Notes under the pieces: generated by a model
The model's input: the letters and a program-made list of their open reading frames with translations, nothing else
What the model was told of the DNA's origin: nothing
The model's database searches: none
Assembly: GCF_000524195.1 (NCBI RefSeq)
Contig: NW_020170514.1
Span: forward strand, 126,273-190,272
Reading direction: 5' to 3'
Origin: Echinococcus granulosus
Lineage: Eukaryota > Platyhelminthes > Cestoda > Cyclophyllidea > Taeniidae
DNA length: 64,000 bases
In this document: positions 34,658 to 47,700 of the stretch, in pieces
Layout of the letters: each line of letters begins with the position of its first letter
Numbering within the stretch: the first letter of the stretch is position 1
Made by a program: the position numbers and the translations under genes

Positions 34658-37600
34658 TTACACACCGCTGCTGCTCCCACTATTTGAGTCAACGAGAGCT
34701 GCCACCACCGAGCCGCTCCTACTGGACGCCGGAGGCAGTCGAGGTCGAGTCGTCTGGAGACGAAATCCCGGTGGAGTGCAAGGAGCGGGGACTCCAGCCC
34801 CTAACAGGGAAGTAGCCTTGTAAGCTGTGCTTGCCGGTGCATTGGCAATCAGGCTATTTGGTTTCGCTAAAAGGGCACTTCCATTCGCTGTGGGATGATA
34901 GACACCCGGTGACATAGAGAGTTGAGTGTGAGCTGGTGGCAGGTGAGTCGCTGTGCTTGACCTCTGAGACGTTGTCTGCGATTTTTCACTAACGAACCTT
35001 GTACGACTCTTACTACGACTTCGAGGGATGGAGGATGCGGAGGGTTGAGTGAACCGCACACTCACATCACGACGAGGGGGAAATCTGTTGTAAGTGTGTA
35101 ACGCCACATTCTCCACAACGTAGGCATGATTAATCACCTTCACGGGAACTGACACCGTCTCCGCCGACTTGGGTATGTACACTTGGTAGCGGTAGTCGGT
35201 GTCTTTGAATCGGTTCGTGTGCGGTATTGCAGTTGAAAAATTAACTGAGCACACTGGATCTTTTCGAGCGTTTACAAAATGCGAACCTTCTGGTCTTGTT
35301 ACACGATAGTCCACATCCTCTATGCACTTCCTTCTTTTTTTCGACTTCTTCGGCGTCTGACGATGAGAGGAGTCATGCTTCGATCGCCTTCTGCGTGGTG
35401 AGCAGGGAATACGAATGGGTTTGTGACCACTCCCTCGTGGTTTTTTGCACCTTGGTGATTGGTCCGAGGAGCGGCTACAGTCACTCGACGCATCCGTTTC
35501 ACCTACGATTTCTTCATCCTCGTCGTCCACAATCTCACCCTCCTCTTCTTCGTGAGAAGGATCCTGAGACGAAGAGCGTAGAGGAGCTATTTGATTTTCA
35601 TCTGGACTAGCAGGACTGAAGAGTCTCACGTGGTCAACTTCTTCCTCTTCAGCAATGGAATTGGGCAAAAGAGTCTGGTGTAGATCTGCAGCGTCGGCAG
35701 AAGAACCATCATCCATGTCAAGTGAGCCACAGTGAGAGTCTCGTAGGATTTCCGTGCAAAAAGTTGTTTTAGAATGAGAGATAGATTGATTTTGTTGTGC
35801 TCTACGTTCCTGATCCCTTTTTCTTCTCCACTCGTTATAGTCGGAAAAAGTCGCTTGGGACTCACACACTTCCTCCTTGATTGTTAGCAAACTCGTGGAG
35901 GTTCGTACGCTGTGCGCCAGAGTCAGGGTTTTACTCACCCTTTCAGACACTTGTGAAGATGTAACAGGAAAGTCAAATGAGAGGGAGTGGGGCGAATATT
36001 TGTCAGGTACGGGTGGAACCTTAGGAGTAATTATGTCACAACTGTGAGAACTGTGCCCATCGATTCTTTTCGAAGGCTCATTTCTTCCTTCTTCCGGAGA
36101 CGAGGCAATAATAGACTCAAAGGAAGTCTCTAATTCCATATCACAGGAGGGTACTGGTGAATTTATCACTTTGATCGGACTCTCGGGTATTTGTACATCT
36201 GGAGTTGGGATTACCAAAGGCGGATCTTCATACGAAGTGGGCTCTTGGGGACTCATGGGTGTGAATGTATGGGAAAAGATGTGTACGTTGTCCGGTGCCA
36301 ACAAAGGAGAGGTTTGCGAGTCCTCTTTTGGACTTGAGGCAAGGTCCGAGGCAGCTTGAAGGAGAAGTTTGCCGCCGTCTGGTAGTGCATCCACAAATGA
36401 GGAAAGGCTAAAACTCCACCTGTTTTCTGCAGAAGCTAAAGAGCAGAAAAAATCGAGGCTACTGAAGCAAAACAAGCGAAAATGGGTAAAGGAAGCACGC
36501 GAGCTCCTTGAAAACTGGCATTTTTTGCTAGATTGAGGGAAGTGTTGGCATTTCTCCTCATTAAAATTTTTCACAAACTGTTTGCATACACATCCTATGT
36601 GATTACCCAACATCGCATTGTGGGAACGTCGCTTGATCCAACACATAACGGTAATAACATTGCAAGTGGATCTTCCAAATCATAATTAAAATATCAGCAT
36701 GAGCACCCGATATGCAATTATTTGAGGAATTATACACTGAACTACATTCGCAATGGAGGTATGCAAATGTTCTGTGTCTGATGCTTCTGTCCGAAATTTG
36801 TGATGCTTGCACAAAAAAATTGGCTAAAAATGAAGCACGGTCGCATCTAATTCAAAATCACCATTTCTTATGGGGGAAGAAAGGAAAGGACATCATTTTC
36901 TCAAACAAGACACCACTAACACCTGTTTTTATAGGATATCAGTTATGTTGCAAAGCAATCATCCATCAAACTGCGCTAATTTGTGTTGCCTCTTCGTCCC
37001 GGGCAATAGCACAAAAGACGAATGGTGTTTACAAGATAGAAAAAAACGCCATGATTCCTGCTGCTACTGTCCCCACCTTGACGATGATTTATGCATGCAC
37101 TAATCTATACGCAGGCAATGATATATAGCAGACTAACCGGGAGACTGCCGATAGGGGACGCCGGTTCTTGGGTGGGAACTGAGTTGGCAAAGGCACCTTT
37201 CCAGCAGGCTTGAATGAATTGAATGGGGGAGGAGCAGGATTCCGTGAAATGAAGTCGAGTCTGAACTGTCCAGTGGGGGAATGCCTAATGCAACAACAGA
37301 AGATGACGTTGCTGACGTGTGAAAATTTTTCTGAGAATATCATATCGAATTACCCATTCGTAAATTGTTGTAATTATGCAAATGTATCACAGTTAAACTG
37401 TAAACACAAGTAACCAAACATTTAGTAGGTTATGCTTTTTTCATAGCTGCAAATTAAAAATTTAGTGGGGATCAATTATGCGAACTTTGGTGACCTCTAA
37501 CAAGGGCACATTGAAGAGGTGAAAGCAAAACACTGGCAAAAAACATTTAAAGTGAGTTTGGAGTCGGATCATTCAATGCTTCGCATAGTAAGATGACATC

Positions 37601-40600
37601 TCACAAGTGAATGCGAAAGCGCTAGTCTATATACCTCCAAATTAAAATATCCGATTTGCAAAACCATTTCTTCTAACTTATTCGAGAATCCCTTCAGGCG
37701 GCCGCAACACCGTACTAATCAGATGAAGCGAAGGAGCAGCGTACTAGCTACTTAGAAATTTCGCACGAATGTCATTCTTCTATACGGCATGCAAAGACGA
37801 ATGTATTGCAGCGTATATTCATTGGTGGCACAATCACACAAAAGAATGACTTGCACAGGGCGAAGAATGGATAATCGCATTTATACAGCGCAGGGACTCT
37901 AAAGCGTTCTTCAACGAAATACGTGGAGTAAACCACCAAAGCTCACACCAGTCGTATGGGATGATAAACCAGGAAAAGAAAGTGGTAAATTATCACTTTT
38001 GCTCATGGCCGTAGCAAACAATGGCAATTCTTTTGTGTGAAAACGATTTTTGTGCGCGTTCAATAAAAATAAATGTGAAGTCCATTTCACTTATTTCAAC
38101 TATTGCTTAGCGCAAAAAAAGTGCCACTATAAAATCGGTTATTTTATGGCACAAAACATAATTGAAGTACTCAAAGTCGAAAATATGCATCTGCTTGAGA
38201 GGAATATAGCATTAACATATCCCAACATAAATCACGAAACAGAATAGAACCCACAAAAACTTAGATTAAGCATAGAAAAATCGCTCCGATTGCCACTTCG
38301 ATTGTGATTGTGCAAGCAATGCTATTAGGTTCAAATAAGTAGCAAACACATGCAGTATTTACGACGAATGCTTAATCGAAGAGGGAAAGCTATTAAAGAC
38401 TTACTGAGGGATCTAGAAAAATCCGAGTCGGGAAATATACAGAAGGCTGCGTTCTCACTACAAGGCATTTTGATGAAGCAGGCCTAAAAAAACAAATATA
38501 CTGACAATCCGGTGTGGATATGAAATACACAAATGCAATGCCACAGGTGATAATCCACTTCGTGTCACCACCATGCCTTAATGATATGCAAAGGTTCTGC
38601 ATGAAATGCCGTTGCTTTTTTTGGTGCCGTTACACAAATCAGATTTAACATTGAGTCTCTGTTACACACTAGAATAAAACTAACATGGGACAAGATGGAC
38701 ACTAATTAACTGATACCACCTACTACTTGTCTGCTTTTCAGTGTCTCATAGAGTTTGGCCACATCGGCCTGCTGTGTGGAGGACTCCAGGAGACTGAGAA
38801 GGAAGTAGTTGCCCCTGTAACCTGCAAATCGACTCAGTTTAGCTAAAGCATCGTTTTCGACGTTTTCTTTGCTGGGAACGATCCACTCGCGAAGTCGATC
38901 AATAGAGACAAAAGGAAGGCACGGGGAGAGGCTTGACCGACCTCTCAAGCGTCGTGGATCGAGAACATTGGTCTCGGAGGTTGAGCCTTGTTCAGGGATG
39001 TCCGATAACGAGGGCTCAGGTGAGGGTCCAGACGGCTCTTGAACACCTGCTAATTCATGATGAAGTCGGGAAAAGGAGACCAGATCCGAAATAATGAGTC
39101 GAGGTTGCAACCTGCAGGTGGAGAACAAATGTATAAGAAAAAACGATCACTGCTTTTCTTTGTGGTTTTTCAGCATTTTGGAAACCCCAAAAAAGCCCGA
39201 CCACTACTAAATGTTCATGAAAATACTAAACGAAACCAAGGTAAACCTGCTATCGTTTGTCACGACTAGCCGTCCGGTTGTGGGAATTGTGAACATTAAA
39301 ATAAATCTTAAAAAACAAAACAATTGGGTTTCTAAAACGTATTATAATAAATCCCAAATAATATCCAATGACAAGGCGCTTAAATAACCAGGAATCTTAA
39401 CTGGTGACGAAGTAACCCACACACCTTAATTTACAAGTTTTTGCTGAGCGAAAACCAGGTGAAAAATATTTAATCCGTAAAATATACGGCGTGAATTAAT
39501 GATTCTCTGCAGACCAATTTTGGCAAAAATAATCGGACTAGTTAAATAAGTAGATTATCGCAATGAGGTAACAGTACCCGCCTAACGAACCTCGAAAATT
39601 CACACAAGTTACCATTTAAAGACCTAAGACAGAAGCACTCAAGAAGATATTCGCAGCTCACTGGAGAAAGGATTGCCGTAATCGTACTTACAGACCCTCG
39701 TAGATTTGTGAAATGGGATTGCGATAGGATATAATTTTCACAGGAAACTGCCAGCTCTCAACTTTTACACATTCCTCATTCACACTTTCCGGACGCTCAG
39801 ATACTGGCCAGACTAGATAGCAGGTATTGACAACATAACGTGGCAAGCCATCGTCACTGGCTGCGCCGGACTGCATATACGTCTGATCCAGAGCTGCTTG
39901 CAGTGTGCGGCCGGAAGCAGCTACTGAATCAAAATGGTGATGCATAGCCTTTGCATCCCGGAGGGGAGTGCTTGAGAGGGTGGAAGAGGGGGAAGGGACA
40001 ACAGAAGACGGATTTGGGGCGTTCGACATCAATTGCAGTCGATCGGACGTATTGGCATTCGCAACGGAGACAGCTAACTTAGCCGAAGGTACATCGTTTT
40101 TCTTCTCTGTTGTAATTGGAGGAATCGGCGAGGTGAATAAAGCAGCTATGTGTTTCCCCTTTGTCCACGTCTGTGTGAAAAAAGGCAGTTGGACTTAATC
40201 ATCGTCTAATGTAGTGGAAAAACCAAAAGATCCTAATTTTCCTGCACATTACTAACACCACCAAAGAAGTCAAACTTAATAAAATTATTTCTCAAAGTCC
40301 TGCAGCCAAATCGTGTGCAATCCACCTGATTTTAATGACATTATTCTAATAATAATGTGAGAATATCCCAGTGTCTCATTCACTTTCAATTGCACCAAAG
40401 CCATATGAAGCATCAAGTGGTGTGAATTGGCGGGAAAGGCTTACCTTTGGATCCGATTTCGGAACTCTTTTCTCGACAAGGATTTTCATGGCAGATGGTG
40501 GTGTGCTCAGAAGAGCCTTCCGAGGGGCTACGCTTTCCTTTTGCTTTCGTGGCAAAAGAATAGCTCCGTCGTTGACGGAGCGAAACAGGAGAAACTTTTC

Positions 40601-42765
40601 TGGCAACAAATTCCACTGACATTTGACCACCGCGAAAGGAAGAATATGCTCGAGGGTAGTTTTTAGATCCATTTCCTCGTCGTATTCATAAAGATAGACC
40701 TTAAGAGAGTTAATATACTCTTGGGGCATTGGTCATTTAAAGACCGCATTACATAATTCTCAACAACACTTACTTGACTGTTGTGAAAGACTTCGGTAAG
40801 TGTGACCTTCGAGGGATCGAGAGGATCCATCCGGCTCCATTTTGTCATGTGGCATGTGTAGCCAGGTTGGGGATCCAACCTAAAATCTAAGGCAGCGGTC
40901 GAACACGATCCTGGAGGTGTAACTTGAGTCACATACACTTTGCTTTTCAACCAGCGTACAAGGACAACAAAGTACGAGCAACCTGTTACAGAATCAATCT
41001 TCAAATCGGTTCCACTTGTCAAATCCGCATGATAGGATTCAGCTTCCTTAGAACCAATGTCTGCCAGGTAAGCAAGGCCAATATCAGCGCATTGGCTGAT
41101 CACGACCCCTAAAATGAAAAATCCAAACCGAAATATTGGGCTGATCCTTTTCCCATTACTTTATTTCTATTATCAATGAAATCACAAGTTATCTGCAAAA
41201 GGGTACTAAGAGATTTTGAGTTCCGATTAAACACAGAAACAGAGTTGGAGGAGTAATACAGAACAATCATGTTTGGCATAAGCAAATTTTCAAGACAGAG
41301 CTTATATCAGTAGTGAAATAATAGGCAACATTTACGACATGAATAATAGAGGATTCATAGGGATTGGAATACTTCAAAAGAATCAAAAATGAACACGGCC
41401 TGCGGGGACTACGCAGCTGCTAGGTATACGCCCTCATATCACAAATTGGAGCGGGTACACCTCATGTCAAAAAGCAGCAGTTGCACACAATAAAAACGGT
41501 GAGGTCTACCCGTAAATAGTGTTGCCAATCGGAGATTACGTATTACTTCATTAGAGCAAGATACTTTCAAACATTTGGTACGTGTGAAATGAGGTTACGC
41601 ATTTACAGTTGCACACCGCCTGACAAATATTAAGTTTTTTGATGGTAATGCAAATAAGGACGCTCGCAGAGGGATCACGATTACCCAATGTTAGACAAAG
41701 CCCAGCAGTGTGAGTAAATAATTCAAAGGCAAGTATTTTCCCAAAGCAAGGGTTATTTTGACACCAACCTGAGCAAGAAAATGAGTACGATCGTACTTAA
41801 GTGTGGGGTTACTTCTTGCATACTATTTTTGGAACTGTCGAAGTGAATGTAAATAAGCAAAAACGCAGTTTGAAAAATGTTAAATGACTCGCTTAAATTT
41901 TATGCATGGTACAGAGATGCAGATCCATACAGATTATCTCCAAAGTTAATGAAGTGAGTGGGAATATGTACGGGGATGTTGCCCACATTTAGTCCACTTT
42001 TTTTATTTTATAAACAGCAGAACCTACTTCCGCCTGCAATCGGAACCCTAGTAGAGCCAAGGCATACCTTTCAGAAAACGAAAACCTCAACTTGAGAAGA
42101 AAGTGGTTGCCACTCTTTCTTCCATCTCGATAATTATTAACAAATGACTTGTTCAGAGAGCAACTGAACCTAATTATTAAACATTGATTACCGAAATGAG
42201 AACATGCAACAATTATGCAATTCCTCACTGCTTGCTCACCGTGATTTGGCTTTCCTAGCCATGTGTCTTGAAGATTTCCGGTTCTCAGTCCATTACACGC
42301 AATAGATTCGACGACGCTCCAATTTTTGGTGAACAGAAAACCGCACTGTGTAGTAACACTAATAATCTTGCTCTGACCAAGACCTTCACCATGCTGAAGC
42401 CGTTTTCTCGCTTTTCCGAACGCCTCTTCAAGACTACGGTTGTGTATAAGCCACGCGCCGTCAGTTTTGACAGCTTCATTCGCAAATTTACGAAACCGGT
42501 AATTGTTTTGCAAATGCGCGTCAATTTCTTCTATGAAATCATCGGAGTTGACATTTATCAATTCCAAAGCGGCTATTAAAATTTTAAAAGACAATGACAG
42601 GATAATCACAGCTCTTATTTTACGCAAATATTATGAACAACAAGAGGCATTTCTGTACTTACATTCATTAATTGCTCTCTTAGGAACCTTCAATGAATTT
42701 AGGCTCTTTTTAAGAACGGTTCCAGTAGCCTTAGACGCTATCGCAGTTGACATTTCAACGAGCAT
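34658..42765 (-). CDS. TASOR: TASOR-like DUF3715 (pseudo-PARP) protein
   Basis: Probable chromatin silencing factor. Seven exons: 42765-42663, 42572-42240, 41108-40774, 40717-40445, 40170-39692, 39111-38720, and 36426 (or 36435)-34658. The phases agree throughout and give about 1227 aa. Residues about 45-310 look like the DUF3715 domain of TASOR and TEX15. Visible landmarks are DDFIEEIDAHLQNNYRF, NRSLEEAFGKARKRL, the CGFLFTKNW segment, LGKPNHGVVISQCADIGLAY and the strand-rich end ILPFAVVKCQW. A region at about 570-630 (GYRGNYFLLSLLESS) may belong to a further folded domain. The single large last exon encodes a low-complexity tail with an acidic block (EEEEGEIVDDEDEEIVGE) next to basic, nuclear-signal-like stretches (SPRRRRSKHD, PKKSKKRRK). 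In mammals TASOR is the core of the HUSH complex; that role here is inferred. TEX15 is the other possible relative. The ATG at 42765 is the first in the exon. Confidence 0.75.
36436..38719 (-). other. Long intron of the TASOR-like gene (2.3 kb)
   Basis: Donor GTGGTA at 38719. Two acceptors, at 36436 (CTCTTTAG) and 36427 (TTCTGCAG), both fit phase 1 and differ by three codons. No exon or repeat is apparent inside. Open frames at 36712-37410 have no motif. Confidence 0.5.
41109..42239 (-). other. Intron 2 of the TASOR-like gene (1.1 kb)
   Basis: Donor GTGAGC at 42239 and acceptor CATTTTAG at 41109, phase 1, joining LGKPNHG to VVISQCADIG inside the DUF3715 domain. Nothing recognised inside. Confidence 0.75.
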
Positions 42766-44726
42766 GAGCCACTAGCACATAACAACACTTCAATGCGTTA
42801 AATCTTAAAAAACCCGCCATAGATGGCGGTTGTTAACCTCCTATTAGCCAATAGCAACTACCTGATACAAATATGACATTTACAATATTTTTTTCCGATT
42901 ACAAGCATAAGCTAGCATAATTGTCTCGAGCATGTTTGTGGGTTTATTTTTAAATCCACATCTTTAATTTTCACACAAGATCCGCTAAATTTTAGCGGCT
43001 TTATAGAACCACTAGAAACAAGTATTAGATCAACACGGTGGAGAATGCTGATGTTACTGCATCACCCATGTGTATACGCGTATTTCTACTGGGAAATTAC
43101 TAAATTTCAGTTTGAATTAGTGTTTCAGGGGTTGTTATAGTCACAGGGGGTTCGTGTGAGAAACTCCATTTTACAAATTTGGATCTATTGTATGAATTAA
43201 AACCATGTTTAGGAAAAATCAGCCTGTAATAACATCTCTCTCTGGTTCAAAAAGTTTTCTATTTCACTAGGAGAAAACTGTACTTCACTTTTTTATTCGT
43301 AGTGTTGCATGTACCGCTAGAAATTGTATTCCGCGTGTGGCTACCCGAACCTATTGTTTCATCAGATAAAAGGCAAACAAACTAAATCTTAAGAATTAAA
43401 ATTAAAGCGGTCAATGACTGTATTGCTAATTACTGCGTCTCTTCTCGAGGTTTGATTTTAACCAAGCAAATTTAACCAATTATTGCATTTATCCGCAGTA
43501 TGCGAGTCTTAGTACATTTGATCTCCACCTGTGCTTCCTCATTCACCAACCCGTCCTTCTTGGAAATTCTCTAGCGAAATTAGAATTTGTGGTTAATACA
43601 TTAACTCGTAATTGTCGTCATTGTCATTACGGATTGAATAATGCTGGTTTTTTGTACCCAGCCTATTCCCAAAAGCGTTAGAAGCCTTATTATCAACTTT
43701 CAAATGAACCGGAAGAACATGAGTATATGAAACGGCTCTGTGTCATCTCCACACCCAAGTCTGTGTAGAATGGCGACTTATATCATCTTAATTAAACAGA
43801 TATGGGGACATCTAATTTGTTTCTTCAAAGAGTTTCTACAAATTACTATAGTTAAATCTATTTGAGTCGGAATTACGAAGCGACCCTTTATTACGCAACT
43901 AGTGACTTGAGAGAAAATTAGCTAAACATACACCATAATTTTTAAAAAAGGCATTATTTTCGGAATGCATCCTTATTTGGTGAGTTACCCATTGGGATTG
44001 ATGCTTCCACTGAACCGAAACTGCTGCCATTAAAGGTATTTAAAATGCCACACGTCTGACGTGTGAGTTAACTCACGCGCCCAAAATTAGTGCCACAGCG
44101 CACTCAGAGCTTTACAACTTAAAACTAGTCCTCGCAACCCATTTCAATATACTCACGCGGACGTGCAACCGCATGAGGCTGCCAGTTCCTCACCACGAGC
44201 CAATCACAAAGCAGCTTTCATTTCTTACCGCTCGCATTCCCCCTACTCAGGCAAAAATCGATGCCCCGTCCACTGTCCGTCTGCGCTCTCGCCCCGTGCC
44301 TTCCCAGTCCTCTCCCACACGACCTTTTCTCCGGTTTTGTCTACCTCCTCCTTGCATCAGAAAAACTGTAAGTTATCTTGCTGCCGCTGTGACATCTCAC
44401 CCAATTCGGCACCTTAACCAAATGCAGAATCTCGATAATATTCCATTATCTAGGCAGTTAATTCTCCGTTCTGTCTATCACACTTTATTTTTATAGAGGT
44501 AGTAAATTTCAAAGTGTGAGCTGCGCTGACTGATTTACCCCGGAGACTGCTTTTGTGTCAATCAGTCTAACTTGTTCTAATTTCTTTACTAGCTAGGAAA
44601 TCGTTTTGTAACCGTATTCATATTTTAACACAGCTCTTGTTGCCCTAACAATCTCACCTATAAAACAAGAAAGTGGTTTGACCCTCCAATGCTGCTAAAA
44701 TGGTAATTTTTCTTATCTAGTCTAAA
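42766..44726. promoter_or_regulatory. Shared 5' region between the TASOR-like and MFSD6-like genes
   Basis: Head-to-head intergenic region of 1.96 kb with no supported gene. A CCAAT box lies near 44200, and overlapping palindromes lie at 44049-44076. From about 44160 to 44400 the sequence turns GC- and CT-rich, which fits a promoter or 5' UTR of the plus-strand gene. A short frame there (44163-44496) overlaps in two phases and was not accepted. Confidence 0.45.
44049..44076. promoter_or_regulatory. Overlapping palindromes in a divergent promoter
   Basis: CACACGTC-T-GACGTGTG (44049-44065) is followed directly by the 14-bp perfect palindrome GTGAGTTAACTCAC (44063-44076). The first contains TGACGT, a half-site for CREB/ATF-type bZIP proteins. 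Palindromes like these often bind dimeric transcription factors; no factor is proven here. Confidence 0.45.
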
Positions 44727-47700
44727 ATGGACGAGGCTAATATTCCACCCATAACCGAGGAGGTACCAACAGAGACCCCCTCAGGTGGTATTCGAGCTGT
44801 GAAACGCGAGTTACTGGAGTGGTTCCACTCCCCCATAAACCGTTCCCTTCTCATCTTCAAACTTTTTTACTTCCTCTTCTACGCCGCTTTTGGCTCGCTC
44901 TTCCCCCTCCTCTCTATTTATTTCAAACAACTCGGTTTGAATGCTACCCAGTGCGGCTCTTTGGGAGGTGCTCGATCTCTTGTTGAGTGGGTGGGTGCAC
45001 CCTTCTGGAGTGGCATTGCTGATCGATGGAAAAAGGGCATACTTTTCCTCATGATCAGTCTCCTCAGTTGGGTTGTTTTCACTCTTGGCTTGGGTTTTGT
45101 TCGGCCGCAGCCGGAGGGCTGTCTTGTATCCGTTAGTGGCATACAACCAAAGAACAGCTCCGATCATCCCTTCGATATCCGAATTATGGAGCCCTATAGG
45201 GAAGTCACTAGCGAACGTATTGAAGCCATTGAAATGAAACCCTACTTAGCTGTCTACGGAAACACTCGAATTGGGCAGTCGCCGTTGGAACTCAATCTAA
45301 AGAAACTCCTCCATAAAGAACGTTCCGAGGGATCATTGGAGTCAATGAGCATCGACCGAAGTGGAACTCACGCTAGAGTCACAGATGAGGAAGCTTTTGC
45401 TGATATAAATCACTACTCCGAGGGCAGTCTCGTAATGCCTCTCTTCTCCACAGTGGTTTACCGAAGGAGTAAAATCAATCAGATCTTCATTGTCGCAATG
45501 ATTCTCATCTGTGTTGGGGCCTTCTTCTCTAGTCCAGCCATTTGTCTTGCCGACTCGGCAGTAATGAGCTATTTAGAAGAGAACGGACCCCACCTCTATG
45601 GTCGACAACGCATGTTCGGCTCGGTAGGCTGGGGCTTGGCTATGTTTTTCGTCGGTATCGCGCTGGACCAATCACAGAGCTTCCCGGATCATCCTTGTCT
45701 TCGACCGGGACGTCGAGAGAAGAACTATATGGTCGGCTTCGCAGTATTCACCGTCTTTATGTCCTGCGCCGCCATTGCTGGAAGCCAATTACGCTTCGCT
45801 TATGATGGAGCAGTGGAAAGCATGTATTTCAAGGTGATGAAAGACAAGGTGACAAAGACCCTCCGCCGTGGAAGAATAGGAAAGAATAGAGGGAAATTGG
45901 TAAACGAGGACGATGGAGATGAGGAAGAATGGAGGGGTGACGGAGGATATTCTCAGGTGCCATCGGGAAGTGAAGGCGTAGCTGGAGAGGCCTCTGCTTC
46001 AAACGAGGACATCCTTGAACAGCAGTTGGGAATTAAGCTCAACCGCAGCAGGGTGGAGCGATCAAACACGCTTGCCGACTTGCCCGCTTCCGACCCCTTC
46101 GTGGAGGACTTGGCTGCCACTGCTCAAACGAAGGTGAGATGCTGACTTCTCTTCAACGCATTTGATTAAGCTTACGTCCCAGCAGCATGTGATTAGTTTA
46201 TTCCGTTTAGTAAAATGTGTTATCTGATTTGGAATGAGGCTACTGAAATGTTTTGAAAGCAATTTGAAGTGCGGAGAGATCAATAACTACTTATAATCTA
46301 ATAGTCTGGAAACAAAAGTTCAAAATTGTGGGTGGTAATTAACTGGATCTATCTCACGATTGGCCAACTAATTAAGTTACGGGCAACTGAAACGAGATTC
46401 GCGAGCCGGTTTTCGTCTTTGGGCCCACGCTTTTATAACAACCAATTTATCTGTTTAAACAATCTTAGCACTTGAATAAGTTTGTTGACTTCACGAAAAA
46501 CAAATTATAAATACTTTTGTAAAACATTGCACTTTATTCTCATTAGTGCATTCAAACAATTGCTTCATTTGTTCTGGTAAAATCACATTCTCACAAAACC
46601 AAAATACTTAAGCTCATGGAAATATGGTACTAACATACAAGTAATCTTCTTCACTGGCTTCTTATCTGTCTAAATGCTTACAAAAGTTATTACAAATGAG
46701 GTTTTTTGGGTACTATACCGTGGATAAGTTGGAGGTGACCCTGTACCACCTGACTTGAGGCACGAAAATCTGAGCGAATTTTTATTACCACCCTATAGAT
46801 TTCCCGGGAGGCTTAAACCATGGATAACAGGACCCAAGTTGCATGGTACCGAATCATAGGCCGCTAAAAGTCCCGGGTTGGGAAGTATGGAGTTAAAACG
46901 AATGCCTTCTCGTATAAATCGTACCAACTGCCTAAATAACTTTGCCTGGATTAACCCCATATAAATGATATCAAGATGTAAAGAAATTCATCTAGGAGGC
47001 GTATTCATCTTTACACTAGATATTAAATTATAGAAAGATCCGGTAGCATTCAAAATTACATAAAGAGATTCAGTTACCCACCCACATTGAAAATATCAGT
47101 AGATTGAAGCTTTCATTTTTATCTGAGAACGAGATCAGACACTGTGATGCACTCCTGTGAAATAAAATTCCTTCACATATCCAATTGACTGAACTGTTTT
47201 CCCGGAGCAAAATGGCCACTTTCACCGGACGGATTCTTTTATGAAGATGTTTTGCCATGCTTTGCGCATTCACATTTAGCACTTGCCAACTGAGCTCGCA
47301 GTAGACGAATCTCAGCTTCCAAGGCTAAGTTCTTCCTTTCTAATCGGGCAGCATACTCCACTAGATCCGCCTCCCTGGCTCGGCGACTTTGGCGTGAACG
47401 TCTTGCGGCGGCATTGTTCTTACACCTTCGCTCCCAGTAGTTGGCGTCTTTTGCCTCACTTGGTGTCATCTCGGGATGCCGACGCATTCGTGGATTGGTG
47501 TAGCTGTTGTCCGGCGCGACATTTAATCTTACTTGATGTTTATTCTCTTGTGACGATTGGTGTCTCTTTGAGAGATCAAGTGGACCATCCTGGAGTTTAA
47601 ATGACGTAAAAAAGTGCTCAAGTTAGCTATTTCCTCTCCTCTGATAAAGTAGGCTTGATTAAAGCCGGACAAAGCCCAAAACGATCAACTGAATAGAACC

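Noticed and set aside
42268..42775. Plus-strand frames opposite the TASOR-like 5' exons
   Set aside because: Shadows of the minus-strand coding exons, whose phases and motifs are better supported.
44163..44496. Short proline-rich frames upstream of the MFSD6-like start
   Set aside because: Two overlapping phases with similar composition, explained by GC/CT-rich promoter or 5' UTR sequence.
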